Shown piece after piece: positions 8,932 through 17,440 of a stretch of 63,360 bases of DNA. The DNA lies in assembly GCF_006539945.1 (NCBI RefSeq), contig NZ_BJNZ01000026.1:1-63360 (forward strand), written 5' to 3'. The notes under the pieces are model-generated. The model did no database searches. It was not told the DNA's origin and worked only from the letters and a program-made list of their open reading frames with translations. The stretch comes from Cellulosimicrobium cellulans. Lineage in GTDB: Bacteria > Actinomycetota > Actinomycetes > Actinomycetales > Cellulomonadaceae. A program made the position numbers and the translations under genes. The first letter of the stretch is position 1; each line of letters opens with the position of its first letter.

Positions 8932-9735
8932 TCAGGCGTGGAGGCGGCGGAGGAACGCACGGGTGCGCTCTTGCTGCGGGTCGCCGAGAACCTGTTCGGG
9001 GGTGCCGCGCTCGTGGACGCGGCCCTCGTGGAGGAAGCAGACCTCGTCGGCGACGCGGCGGGCGAAGCCCATCTCGTGGGTCGCGACGAGCATGGTGCGG
9101 CCCTCGGCGCGCAGCTCGGCGAGCAGGTCGAGCACCTCGCCGACGAGCTCCGGGTCGAGCGCGGACGTCACCTCGTCGAGCAGGAGCAGCTCCGGCCCGT
9201 TGACGAGGGCGCGCGCGATCGCGGCGCGCTGCTGCTCGCCGCCCGAGAGCTGGTCGGGGTACGCGGTCACCTTGTGCCCCAGGCCGACCCGGCCGAGCAT
9301 CTCGACGGCCGCCGCCTCCGCCTCCGCGCGGGACCGCCGGTGCACGAGGCGCGGAGCGAGCGTCACGTTGTCGAGCACGGTGAGGTGCGGGAAGAGGTTG
9401 TACGCCTGGAAGACCATGCCCATGCGGGCGCGGACCCGGTTGGCGTCGAGCCGCGGGTCCGCGACGTCCTCGCCGTCGAGCAGGATCTGCCCGTCGTCGA
9501 CCTCGTCGAGGAGGTTGACGACGCGCAGGAGCGTGGACTTGCCCGACCCGGACGACCCGACGAGGACGACGCACCGGTGCGCGTCGACGTCGAGGTCGAT
9601 GCCGTCGAGCACGACCCGCCGCCCGCCCGGGACGCCGGGTGCCGGGAAGGTCTTGCGGACGCCGCGCAGCGAGAGCAGGTGGTCGGCGCCCGCGTCCTGG
9701 GGGGTCGCGCCGGGAGGCAGGACGATCGCGCTCAT
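8932..9735 (-). CDS. Polar amino-acid ABC transporter, ATP-binding protein
   Basis: A 267-residue ABC ATPase of the GlnQ/HisP type. It has Walker A GSSGSGKST (60-68), Q-loop FQAYNLFPH, signature LSGGEQQ (163-169), Walker B LLLLDE (183-188) and H-loop His220. It energises import of an amino acid together with the adjacent permease and binding protein. The ATG overlaps the permease TGA by 4 bp (ATGA). It is the last gene of a three-gene operon, ending 17 bp before the palindromic repeat, which may act as its terminator. Confidence 0.93.
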   Translation of the reverse strand: MSAIVLPPGATPQDAGADHLLSLRGVRKTFPAPGVPGGRRVVLDGIDLDVDAHRCVVLVGSSGSGKSTLLRVVNLLDEVDDGQILLDGEDVADPRLDANRVRARMGMVFQAYNLFPHLTVLDNVTLAPRLVHRRSRAEAEAAAVEMLGRVGLGHKVTAYPDQLSGGEQQRAAIARALVNGPELLLLDEVTSALDPELVGEVLDLLAELRAEGRTMLVATHEMGFARRVADEVCFLHEGRVHERGTPEQVLGDPQQERTRAFLRRLHA

Positions 9736-10685
9736 CGGATGTCCCCCGCCCCGCTCACGGTCGCGAGCGACCGGCCCCAGCCGCGGCGCGCCTGGTACGC
9801 GTCGACGGCGCGCGTCAGCGGGAACGACACGAGGAAGAACAGGATCCCCGCGACGACGTAGGGCGTGAAGTTGTAGCTGCCCGTCGTCGCGATCTGCGCA
9901 GCACGGATCGCGTCCACCGCGCCGAGCACGGAGATGAGGCCCGAGTCCTTCTGGAGCGAGACGAGGTTGTTCGCGAGCGGTGCGGTGACGTTGCGCACGG
10001 CCTGGGGCAGCACGACGCGACGGGTCGTCTGCGCGCGCGTGAGCCCGAGCGAACGGGCCGCCGCGACCTGCGACGGGTGCACCGACTCGATGCCCGCGCG
10101 GAACACCTCGGCCAGGTACGCGGTGTACGTGAGCACGATCGCGAGGGCCCCGAGGAACGCGCCCGACGTCGGCAGCCACTCCAGGCGCAGCGCCGGCAGG
10201 CCGAAGCCCACGAGCAGCAGCACGAGCAGGAGCGGCACCCCGCGGAACAGGTCGACGTACGCGGTCGCGAACGCACGCAGCGGGAAGAGCGCCGGGATGC
10301 GGCTCGTGCGCGCGATAGCCAGCCCGAGGCCGAGCAGCGTGCCGACGACGCCCGCGACGACCCACACGCGCAGGTTGAGCCACAGCCCCTCGAGGATCGC
10401 GGGCAGCGACTCCCACGCCATCGCGGGGTCGAAGAACGCGGTCCGCGCGCGCTCCCAGCCAGGCGCGTTGACGACGACGAGCACGACCGCCGCGACGACG
10501 AGGACCGTGCTCACGAGCGCGACGAGGAGCGAGCGGCGACGCTGCGCGCGCCGGAACGCGGCGCGGTCGAGCGCGAGGGGTGACGGCGACCACCCGGCCG
10601 CCGGGACGCCGTCGGGCACCTCGCCGCGCCCGGGCGGGCGCGCGTCGTCCGACGCCCTGCGGGGCACGTCGTCGGGCGCGGTCAC
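9732..10685 (-). CDS. Polar amino-acid ABC transporter, permease
   Basis: A 317-residue HisM/GlnP-type permease. An unusually long hydrophilic N-terminus of about 50 residues precedes the first membrane helix (51-73). The EAA coupling loop is present (around VAAARSLGLT). About five to six membrane segments are predicted by eye. It starts with GTG, 7 bp after the binding-protein gene, and overlaps the ATPase gene by 4 bp. The long N-terminus might include an alternative later start, but none has a better ribosome site. Confidence 0.9.
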   Translation of the reverse strand: MTAPDDVPRRASDDARPPGRGEVPDGVPAAGWSPSPLALDRAAFRRAQRRRSLLVALVSTVLVVAAVVLVVVNAPGWERARTAFFDPAMAWESLPAILEGLWLNLRVWVVAGVVGTLLGLGLAIARTSRIPALFPLRAFATAYVDLFRGVPLLLVLLLVGFGLPALRLEWLPTSGAFLGALAIVLTYTAYLAEVFRAGIESVHPSQVAAARSLGLTRAQTTRRVVLPQAVRNVTAPLANNLVSLQKDSGLISVLGAVDAIRAAQIATTGSYNFTPYVVAGILFFLVSFPLTRAVDAYQARRGWGRSLATVSGAGDIR

Positions 10686-10692
10686 GGCCGGG

Positions 10693-11571
10693 TCACTCGA
10701 GGACGGGGATGTCGTCCGACTTGAGCCACGTCGTGCGCAGCTCGGCGAGCGTGCCGTCGGCCTCGAGCTCGTCCACGGCCTGGGTCACGCAGCCGGTCAG
10801 CGCGGAGCCCAGGTCGAGCACGAGCCCGTACTGCTCGACGACGCCCTGGTCGGGCAGCGTCCCGATGACGACGGAGTCCGGGAAGTACTCGGTCGACGCG
10901 GCGACGCCCTGGTCGACGTCCATGACCATCGCGTCGATCGTCCCGGACTGCAGCGCCTGCATGCCGTCGCCCGCCGCGTTGTACGGCGAGATGTCCGCGT
11001 CCTCGCCCCACGCGCCCTCGGCGAGCGTCAGGCTCGTCTGCGCGGCCGTGACGCCGATGCGCGCGCCGTCGAGCTCGGCGAGCGTCGTCGCGCCCGCGTA
11101 CGGGCCGTCCTCCATGACGATGACGCCCTGGCGCGTCGTGAGGTACGGGCTGGAGAAGTCGACGGCCTGCTTGCGCTCGTCGGTGATCGACGTCTGGTAC
11201 GCGGCGACGTCGAACGGCTTCACGGCCGGGCTGATGATCTGCTCGAAGGTCACGGTCTCCCAGACGACGTCGTCGGCCGCGTAGCCGAGACGGTCCGCGA
11301 CCGCGTAGATGAGCGCCGACTCGAAGCCCTCGCCCGAGTCGTGCTCGCCGATGTACCACGGCGCGTACGCCTCGCCCGCGCCGACGGTCAGCACGCCGTC
11401 GGTGAGCGTCGGGAGCGCGCCGGGCTCGCACTGCGCGGCGTCGCCCGAGGCGCTGCCGCTCGGGCTCGCGGCGTCGTCGCCGTCGCCTCCCGACGAGCAG
11501 GCCGTCAGCGTGAGCGCGGCGACCGCCGTGACGGCGGTGAGGACGACGGGACGGGGACGCAGACGGCGCAT
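10693..11571 (-). CDS. Amino-acid ABC transporter, substrate-binding lipoprotein
   Basis: A 292-residue family-3 solute-binding protein. The signal peptide ends in lipobox LTAC, giving lipid-modified Cys25, followed by a Ser/Gly/Asp-rich linker. The mature part has the bacterial SBP_bac_3 pattern (YAPWYIGE, VAAYQTSITDERKQAVDFSSPY, TLAELDGARIGV). It captures a polar amino acid outside the membrane for the downstream permease and ATPase; the specific ligand cannot be told. A ribosome site GGAAGG precedes the ATG. It is the first gene of the operon. Confidence 0.92.
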   Translation of the reverse strand: MRRLRPRPVVLTAVTAVAALTLTACSSGGDGDDAASPSGSASGDAAQCEPGALPTLTDGVLTVGAGEAYAPWYIGEHDSGEGFESALIYAVADRLGYAADDVVWETVTFEQIISPAVKPFDVAAYQTSITDERKQAVDFSSPYLTTRQGVIVMEDGPYAGATTLAELDGARIGVTAAQTSLTLAEGAWGEDADISPYNAAGDGMQALQSGTIDAMVMDVDQGVAASTEYFPDSVVIGTLPDQGVVEQYGLVLDLGSALTGCVTQAVDELEADGTLAELRTTWLKSDDIPVLE

Positions 11572-11728
11572 GGTGACCTTCCGGGTGTCGGGCGCCCGCG
11601 GGAGTGGTGGGCACCGGCCACTGACGATAACGCCGGGCCGTGGGCCGTGGCTTCCCCCGCCCGCGCCTCGGCCGGGTGGGGCGCGTCACAGGATGGCACG
11701 ACCGCTCTTTGCGACGGCGCCCGTGGCG

Positions 11729-11808
11729 CTACTCCGCGGGCGCGACGTACTCGTGTTGCAGGTCGCTCACCCGGGCGATGTGGAGTTGTCGACGAGGTAG
11801 TCGGTCAC
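11729..11808 (-). pseudogene. vapC toxin remnant with internal deletion
   Basis: A GTG at 11806-11808 overlaps the antitoxin stop by 4 bp and begins VTDYLVDNS, the usual VapC PIN-domain N-terminus including the first catalytic Asp. In frame it stops after 13 residues. In another frame the next bases read HIARVSDLQHEYVAPAE and stop at 11729, which resembles a VapC C-terminus. The 80 bp therefore looks like the two ends of a roughly 130-codon toxin joined out of frame by a deletion of about 300 bp. The N-terminal match is strong; the C-terminal match is my reading by eye. Confidence 0.7.
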
Positions 11809-12017
11809 GGGGCCCCATCGGTGCGGACGACGGGAGCGTCGAGCCCTCCGGGAAGGTCGGAGAGCCCGGCGATGGCGTCGATCATCGCACCCTTCTGCTT
11901 CGAGGCGATGAGTCGACGCAGCGCGAGGTCGAGGACGGCGCGGTTCGACCGCTCTCCCGTGAGCTCGCGGGCGCGCTCGATCAGGCGAGGGTCGAGATCG
12001 ACGCTGGTCATGGCCAT
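11805..12017 (-). CDS. VapB-type antitoxin (orphaned)
   Basis: A 70-residue type II antitoxin. It opens MAMTSVDLDPRLIERAREL, typical of ribbon-helix-helix VapB proteins, followed by a DLALRRLIASKQK helix and an acidic toxin-binding tail. The ATG at 12017 was chosen because GGAGG ends 7 nt upstream; an in-frame ATG two codons later is possible. It overlaps the decayed vapC by 4 bp, the normal layout of a toxin-antitoxin operon. With the toxin broken, the antitoxin may only repress its own promoter or cross-react with another VapC. Confidence 0.85.
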   Translation of the reverse strand: MAMTSVDLDPRLIERARELTGERSNRAVLDLALRRLIASKQKGAMIDAIAGLSDLPGGLDAPVVRTDGAP

Positions 12018-12036
12018 GTGAACACCTCCACCGAGG

Positions 12037-12055
12037 GTTATATGGATCACCATAT
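12037..12055 (-). promoter_or_regulatory. vapB promoter and palindromic operator
   Basis: A TATAAC -10 box (12037-12042 on the minus strand) overlaps the palindrome ATATGG-ATCA-CCATAT (12040-12055). Its AT-richness stands out. VapB antitoxins typically repress their own promoters through such palindromes. Confidence 0.6.
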
Positions 12056-12259
12056 GTCCGGTCGAGCCGGCCGCGATCGCGCAGAGCACGGCGCGGCCGC
12101 TGGCACGAGGCCATCGCCCCCGACCAGTCCCGGGAGGCCCGCCTCGGCCCCGCCGCCCCTCGGCTCTCCCGAGACCGTAGGCCCACGGGCGAGGTGTGGT
12201 GGTGCCCACGGCCGGAAGCGCGAGCGACAGACCGCAGCCACCTCGCTTCGCGGAAAGGC

Positions 12260-12301
12260 GAAGGGCCCCTGGTCGGCATTTCTGCTGACCAGGGGCCCTT
12301 C
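12260..12301 (-). terminator. Terminator of initiator tRNA
   Basis: A 15-bp perfect stem (12260-12274 with 12287-12301) and 12-nt loop begins 6 nt after the tRNA 3' end. It is flanked by A and T runs. Confidence 0.8.
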
Positions 12302-12307
12302 ATTTTG

Positions 12308-12381
12308 TAGCGGGGGCAGGATTTGAACCTGCGACCTCTGGGTTATGAGCCCAGCGAGCTACCGAGCTGCTCCACCCCGCG
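12308..12381 (-). tRNA. Initiator tRNA-fMet (anticodon CAT)
   Basis: 74 nt without encoded CCA. The anticodon arm is CTGGG-CTCATAA-CCCAG, with three consecutive G-C pairs next to the loop. The first base pair of the acceptor stem is mismatched (C1 opposite U72). Both are initiator hallmarks. The T-arm sequence GGTTCAAATCC is intact. Confidence 0.95.
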
Positions 12382-12387
12382 TCGGTG

Positions 12388-12422
12388 ATCACTACTCTAC
12401 GTGAGGTTCCGGACCAGGCCAA
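12388..12422 (-). promoter_or_regulatory. Promoter of initiator tRNA
   Basis: On the minus strand, TTGGCC (12417-12422), a 17-nt spacer and TAGAGT (12394-12399) form a housekeeping-sigma promoter. The predicted start is a few bases before the mature 5' end. Confidence 0.65.
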
Positions 12423-12443
12423 ATCGGGTGGACGAGACGTGGG

Positions 12444-13484
12444 TCACGCCAGGACCTCCACCCCGAACGCGAACTCGCGCACGGCCCCGGGCTCCAGCCG
12501 CACGTCCGCGGCGCAGTCAGCGCGGTTGAACGCGTCGGTCAGCGTCTCGACGGGCTCGATCGCGACGGCGGCCCGCTCGCGCCGCGCCAGGCCGTCGCCC
12601 GTGTACACGTGGACGAGCCCGCGGTCCTGCCACACGGCGAGCCCCTGCCCCGTCGCGGGGTCGCGCACGAGCGTCCGGGAGCGGCCGTCGGCGTCGGTGC
12701 GCAGGTCGCCGAACGCGTGGTCGAGCCGCACGCCGGCGAGCGGCAGCGGCCCGACGCCGTCGATCGCGCCGAACGCCTCCGCTCCCGTGAGCGGCAGCAG
12801 CCCGGCGTCCGTCACGACGGCGCGCCGCGCGGGGACGGCCAGCTCGAGCCGGTCGATCGTGCCGTGCCCCGGGACGCGCAGGTACGGGTGCCACCCCAGG
12901 GCGACGGGCGCGGCGGTCGCGCCGACGTTGCGGGCCCGCAGCGTGACGCCCAGCGAGCCCGCGTCGAGCACGTACTCGACCTCGAGGGTGAGCGCGAACG
13001 GGTAGCCCGCGTGCGCGTCGGGGGCGACGGACGCCCGGAGCGTGACCGCCACCGGTCGCGCCGGGTCCCCGTCCGCAAGGTGCGCCGGGTCCTCGTCCCG
13101 GTCGACGACCGTCCAGTCGAGCGTACGGGCGAACCCGTGCATGGTGAGGGGCTCCCACGGCAGGACGGGCGGCACCTGGTGCCGGACGCCGTCGAACACG
13201 TACTGCCCGTCCGCGAGACGGTTGACGAACGGCGCCATGAGCGCGGACCGCGCGGCGTCGTGCGCGGCGACCTCCGCCTCGTCGGCGTACCCGTCGACGA
13301 GGTCCTCGATCCGCACGGTCCCGTCCCGCCCGCGCCACGGGGCGCGCCAGGCGAGCACGGCCGCACCGCGCAGCGCCACGACGAGCTCGGACCCCGACGG
13401 GTGGTGCAGGCGCACCGCAGGGACGGCCGAGGTCGTGTCGCTCGCCACGCTGAAAGCGTTGCTGCAAACCGTTGCAGTGGTCAC
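12444..13484 (-). CDS. Aldose 1-epimerase (galactose mutarotase family)
   Basis: A 346-residue cytosolic enzyme that interconverts alpha and beta aldoses. It has MAPFVNRLADGQY, HGFARTLDW (with the catalytic-type His), a second His in LGWHPYLRV, and a late Glu in AIEPVETLTDAFN, all typical of the family. The GTG at 13484 has GGGAGG 10 nt upstream. A GTG 12 codons later (13448) is the alternative and would place the LacI-type palindrome just upstream of the gene rather than inside its first codons. It could feed galactose to the GalT-GalK fusion at 58-60 kb. Confidence 0.87.
   Translation of the reverse strand: MTTATVCSNAFSVASDTTSAVPAVRLHHPSGSELVVALRGAAVLAWRAPWRGRDGTVRIEDLVDGYADEAEVAAHDAARSALMAPFVNRLADGQYVFDGVRHQVPPVLPWEPLTMHGFARTLDWTVVDRDEDPAHLADGDPARPVAVTLRASVAPDAHAGYPFALTLEVEYVLDAGSLGVTLRARNVGATAAPVALGWHPYLRVPGHGTIDRLELAVPARRAVVTDAGLLPLTGAEAFGAIDGVGPLPLAGVRLDHAFGDLRTDADGRSRTLVRDPATGQGLAVWQDRGLVHVYTGDGLARRERAAVAIEPVETLTDAFNRADCAADVRLEPGAVREFAFGVEVLA
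13462..13477. promoter_or_regulatory. LacI-family operator-like palindrome
   Basis: CTGCAAACCGTTGCAG is a 16-bp interrupted palindrome (CTGCAA, 4 bp, TTGCAG) resembling LacI/GalR-family operators. It overlaps the start region of the aldose epimerase gene. No LacI-type regulator is encoded in this window. Confidence 0.6.
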
Positions 13485-13536
13485 GAGGAGCGATCCTCCC
13501 GCCCGGCGGACGAAAAGACAACTCCGGCACGACGCC

Positions 13537-13574
13537 GGACGGGCGGGGACACCTGGTGGTGTCCCCGCCCGTCC
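13537..13574 (-). terminator. Terminator of UPF0182 gene
   Basis: A perfect 16-bp stem (13537-13552 with 13559-13574) and 6-nt loop lie 38 bp after the UPF0182 stop. A T-rich stretch follows further downstream on the minus strand. Confidence 0.75.
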
Positions 13575-13611
13575 GTGGTGAGCGTCGTCCGGCAGAGGCC
13601 GGCAGCGGCCG

Positions 13612-16600
13612 TCAGCCTGCCGACGACTCCGTGTCGAGCGACTGCTCCGCCGCCAGCGCCGCCTCGAGCGCCTGCTGGAGCCGGTCCTGCGCCTCGCCGT
13701 ACGCCGCGAAGTCGCCCTCGGCGAGAGCCGCCTGACCGTCCTCGATCGCCTGCTGCGCCTGGCGCAGCGCCTGGTCGAGCTCGGCGCGGGCGCCACCGTC
13801 CACCGTGCCGCCGTCGGCCGGCGGCGCCGGCTCCTCGGTGGCCGGCGGCTCCGTGCCGGGGTCCGTCGTCCCGGGGTCGGTCGTGCCCGGGTCGGTCGTC
13901 TCGCCGTCGGCCGGCTGGTCCGGGACCTCGGTCTCGACCCCGCCGTCCGCGTCGCCCGCGTTCGCGCCCGAGTCGCCGCCGAACACCTGGTCCAGCGCCT
14001 CGTCGAGCGTGTCGGCGAAGCCGATCTCGTCGCCGAAGGACACGAGCACCTTGCGCAGCAGCGGGAACCGCGTGCCCTCCGTCGACTGCACGTAGACCGG
14101 CTGGACGTACAGCAGGCCGCCGCCCACCGGGAGCGTGAGCAGGTTGCCGTTGATGACCGTCGAGTCACCGCGTCGCAGCGCGAGGAGGCCGTCCGCGGCG
14201 GTCGGGTCGGTGTTGAAGTTGTTCTGCACCTGACCCGGTCCGGGGACCGTCGCGTTGCGTGGCAGCTCGAGCAGCCGCAGCGTGCCGTAGTCCTCCGACC
14301 GCACGCCCGCCTCGTTGCCCGGCTCCGCGTCCACCGCGAGGAACCCGGTGAGGATGTTGCGGTCCGAGCCACCGCCCGGGATGTACGTCGACATGAGCGA
14401 GAACGTCGGCGCCTGCTGGCTCGGCATCTGCAGCGTGAGGTAGTACGGCGGCTGCAGCGGCTTGACCTGCCCGCTCGCCGTCGGGTCCTCCGGGCTGCGC
14501 CAGAAGTCCTGACCCGAGAAGAACTCGTTCGCGTCGTCCACGTGGTAGCTCGCGAGCAGCGTGCGCTGCACCTTGAACAGGTCCTCGGGGTAGCGCAGGT
14601 GGCTCATGAGGTCGCCCGAGATCTCGGAGATCGGCTGGAGCGACGTCGGGAACACCTGGGACCACGCCTGGAGCACCGGGTCCTCGGCGTCCCACGCGTA
14701 CAGGTCCACGGAGCCGTCGTACGCGTCCACGGTCGCCTTGACCGAGTTGCGGATGTAGTTCACCTGCTGCGGCGCGAGCGCCTCGACGGAGTTCGCCGCG
14801 ACGAGCGAGTCGCGCGTCGAGTCCTCGAGCGACTCCGACGTCGAGTACGGGTACGCGTTCGACGTGGTGTAGCCGTCCACGATCCACTTCACGCGGCCGT
14901 CGACGACCGCCGGGTACACGCGCCCGTCGAGCGTGAGGTACGGGGCGACCTTCGCCACGCGGTCGCGCGGGCTGCGGTCGTAGAGGATCTGCGACTCCTC
15001 CGTGACGCGGTCGGAGAAGAGGATCTGCTCGGAACCGAACTTCAGCGCGTACAGCACCTTGTTCATGAATGACCCGACGCTCGGGCCACCCTCGATCTCC
15101 TGCGTCGGGAACGTGTTGTTCACCTGACCGCCCTCGTCGTCGACGGGGTAGTCGAGCTCCCACGGGTCGCGCCCCTCGGGCGCGCCGACGATCGAGTACT
15201 GCGGCGCCTCGGGCGAGAAGTAGATGCGCGGCTCGTAGCCGCCCGCGTCCGTGAAGGCGCCCGTCGACGGGATCGATCCCTCGTAGAAGGCGGGGCGCCC
15301 GTCGGGCCCGATCTGGTTGCCGTACGCCGCCACGACGCCGAAGCCGTGCGTGTAGACGGTGTGGTCGTTGACCCAGTTGCGCTGGTCGGCGCCCAGGCCG
15401 TCCTGGTTGAGCTCGCGGACGGCGATGACGGTGTCGCGGCTCTCCTCGTCGATCGTGTACCGGTCGACCGACAGCGACGGCGAGAACTGGTAGTACTGCT
15501 TGTTCTGCTGGAGCTGGCTGAACGAGGGGCTGACGATCTCCGGGTCGAGCAGGCGGATCGACGCCGTGGTGTCGGCGTCCTCGCGCAGCGCGCCGGCCTC
15601 CGCCTCGGTCTTCGCGTTGTACTGCTCCGTCTGCACGTCGTCGATCCCGTACGCGGCCTTCGTCGCGTCGATGTTGCGCTGGATGTACTCCTCCTCGAAG
15701 TCCTGCGCGTTCGGCGTGACCTGGAAGCGCTGGACGACGCTCGGGTAGATGCCGCCGATGGCGATGGCCGAGACGACCATCAGGCCGACGCCGATCGCGG
15801 GCAGGCGCCAGTTGCCGCGCACCGCCGTCACGACGAACAGCGCCGCGACGAAGAGGGCGACGACCGTGAGGATCGCCTTGGAGGGGATGACCGCGTGCAC
15901 GTCCGCGTAGGACGCGCCGTCGAACTTGGCGCCGCCCGAGGTGAGGATCGAGTACCGGTCGAGCCAGTAGTTGGCCCCGATGAGGACCAGGAGCAGCGCG
16001 GCGGTCACCGAGAGCTGGACGCGCGCGGCCGTCGTCGTGCGCGGGCCCGCGTCGGAGCCGCCGCCGACGCGCAGCCCGCCGTACAGGTAGTGCGTCGCGA
16101 CCGCGGCGATGCCCGCGATGATGACGACCGCCATGAGGAAGCTCACGACGAACCGCAGCGCGGGCAGCGTGAAGACGTAGAACGAGAGGTCGATGCCCCA
16201 CTGCGGGTCCGTCGTCCCGAACGGCACCGAGTTCATCGCCAGCAGGACGGTCTGCCACTGCGACGCCGCGGCCGCTCCGGCGAAGAAGCCGACGAGGGCG
16301 GGCGCGACGATCATGACGACCTTGCGCAGCGGCTCGATCGCCTCGCGGTACTGGTCGAGCGTCGCCTGCTCGGGCGTCGACGGCGCGTAGATCGGCCGAG
16401 ACCGGTACGCGAGCGAGAACGACAGGAAGACGAGCCCGCCCATGACGAGGAACCCGGCGACGAACAGGGCGATGCGCGCGCCCCACTGCGTCCACAGGAC
16501 GTTCGCGAAGTCGAGCTGCCGGAACCACAGCACCTCGGTCCAGAACTGGGCGAGCAGGAGCAGGAGGACCACGAGGGCGCCGACGACGGCGATCGCGATC

Positions 16601-16671
16601 CCGATCGGGCTCCGGCGCCGGGCGGGCCGCCCCCCGGAGGACGGCCGGCGGGGCGCTGCGGCGAATGACAC
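13612..16671 (-). CDS. UPF0182 family large membrane protein
   Basis: A 1019-residue protein of the actinobacterial and cyanobacterial UPF0182 (COG1615) family. The N-terminal third has about seven membrane helices, beginning at 24-45. A large, probably extracytoplasmic domain of about 600 residues follows, with conserved segments such as NWVNDHTVYTHGFG and GGLLYVQPVYVQS. The C-terminus is acidic and contains short Asp-Pro-Gly-Thr-Thr repeats plus a helical tail. The function is unknown. It starts with GTG; GAGG lies 10 nt upstream and TATACC nearby could be a -10 box. It is divergent from the PPA1309-family gene. Confidence 0.92.
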   Translation of the reverse strand: MSFAAAPRRPSSGGRPARRRSPIGIAIAVVGALVVLLLLLAQFWTEVLWFRQLDFANVLWTQWGARIALFVAGFLVMGGLVFLSFSLAYRSRPIYAPSTPEQATLDQYREAIEPLRKVVMIVAPALVGFFAGAAAASQWQTVLLAMNSVPFGTTDPQWGIDLSFYVFTLPALRFVVSFLMAVVIIAGIAAVATHYLYGGLRVGGGSDAGPRTTTAARVQLSVTAALLLVLIGANYWLDRYSILTSGGAKFDGASYADVHAVIPSKAILTVVALFVAALFVVTAVRGNWRLPAIGVGLMVVSAIAIGGIYPSVVQRFQVTPNAQDFEEEYIQRNIDATKAAYGIDDVQTEQYNAKTEAEAGALREDADTTASIRLLDPEIVSPSFSQLQQNKQYYQFSPSLSVDRYTIDEESRDTVIAVRELNQDGLGADQRNWVNDHTVYTHGFGVVAAYGNQIGPDGRPAFYEGSIPSTGAFTDAGGYEPRIYFSPEAPQYSIVGAPEGRDPWELDYPVDDEGGQVNNTFPTQEIEGGPSVGSFMNKVLYALKFGSEQILFSDRVTEESQILYDRSPRDRVAKVAPYLTLDGRVYPAVVDGRVKWIVDGYTTSNAYPYSTSESLEDSTRDSLVAANSVEALAPQQVNYIRNSVKATVDAYDGSVDLYAWDAEDPVLQAWSQVFPTSLQPISEISGDLMSHLRYPEDLFKVQRTLLASYHVDDANEFFSGQDFWRSPEDPTASGQVKPLQPPYYLTLQMPSQQAPTFSLMSTYIPGGGSDRNILTGFLAVDAEPGNEAGVRSEDYGTLRLLELPRNATVPGPGQVQNNFNTDPTAADGLLALRRGDSTVINGNLLTLPVGGGLLYVQPVYVQSTEGTRFPLLRKVLVSFGDEIGFADTLDEALDQVFGGDSGANAGDADGGVETEVPDQPADGETTDPGTTDPGTTDPGTEPPATEEPAPPADGGTVDGGARAELDQALRQAQQAIEDGQAALAEGDFAAYGEAQDRLQQALEAALAAEQSLDTESSAG

Positions 16672-16828
16672 GGTGGGTATACCTCTTCGGTCGTGGCTCG
16701 GGCGTGCACCGGGGTCAACGCCCGGTCCTCCCTCAAGGTTCCCACGGCCCGCGGCCTCGTGGGGGACGTCACGACCGGGTCACCGCCCGCCCACCGCCGG
16801 TCGGCGCGCGATGGGGGACCATGGGGGC

Positions 16829-17425
16829 ATGCCCCAGCCTGACGACGCCGCCCCCTCCCCCGCCCCCGACCCGGTCGCGCCCGGCGGCCCGACGCCGCAG
16901 CACGCGCTCGCGCTCGCCGTCCACGAGATCGAGGCGCACGCCGCGGACGCCGGCTGGGACGCCCCGCCGCGGCTCTTCGCGCTCGTCGCGACGGCCGGGG
17001 CGCTCGCCGCCGACCCGACGCTCGCGGACCGGCTGCCGCCCGACGTCGTCGCGGCGGCCACGGCGGACCCGCACCACCTCCTCTCGATCGAGCAGGAGGG
17101 CTTCGCCGTGGAGGGCGACCTCGAGGACGGGCTCGCGCACGTCGCCTGGCCCGCGACGGTCGACGGCACCGCGCTCGTCGTCGAGCGGATCGTCCTGCCC
17201 CCGGCCGCCGAGGAGGGCGTGCCCGACGACCCCGACGCGGCGCTCGACTACCTCACGTCGCACCCCGACCGGCAGGACGTGCGCCTCGCCGTCGGGGTGC
17301 TGCGCGACGGGCCCACCTGGTGCGCCGTCCGGTCGCGCGCGCACGACGCGGCCACCGACGTCGCCGGCGGCCCCGACCTCGTCCCCGGCCTCGTCACCGC
17401 GCTGCGCGCGACGCTCGAGGACTGA
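16829..17425 (+). CDS. PPA1309 family protein
   Basis: A 198-residue cytosolic protein of the conserved actinobacterial PPA1309 family, recognised by HALALAVHEIEAHAADAGWD and the later LLSIEQEGF and HVAWPATVDG segments. No catalytic motif is apparent and the function is unknown. The ATG start is followed by a Pro/Ala-rich tail before the conserved core. The partner genes on either side (UPF0182 and the PDZ protease) are its usual neighbours in actinobacteria. Confidence 0.8.
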   Translation: MPQPDDAAPSPAPDPVAPGGPTPQHALALAVHEIEAHAADAGWDAPPRLFALVATAGALAADPTLADRLPPDVVAAATADPHHLLSIEQEGFAVEGDLEDGLAHVAWPATVDGTALVVERIVLPPAAEEGVPDDPDAALDYLTSHPDRQDVRLAVGVLRDGPTWCAVRSRAHDAATDVAGGPDLVPGLVTALRATLED

Positions 17426-17440
17426 CGCGACCGGCCGTCG

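Noticed and set aside
12018-12259. Extra gene upstream of vapB
   Set aside because: Frames through this stretch are extensions of vapB or shadows; only the vapB promoter and operator are supported.
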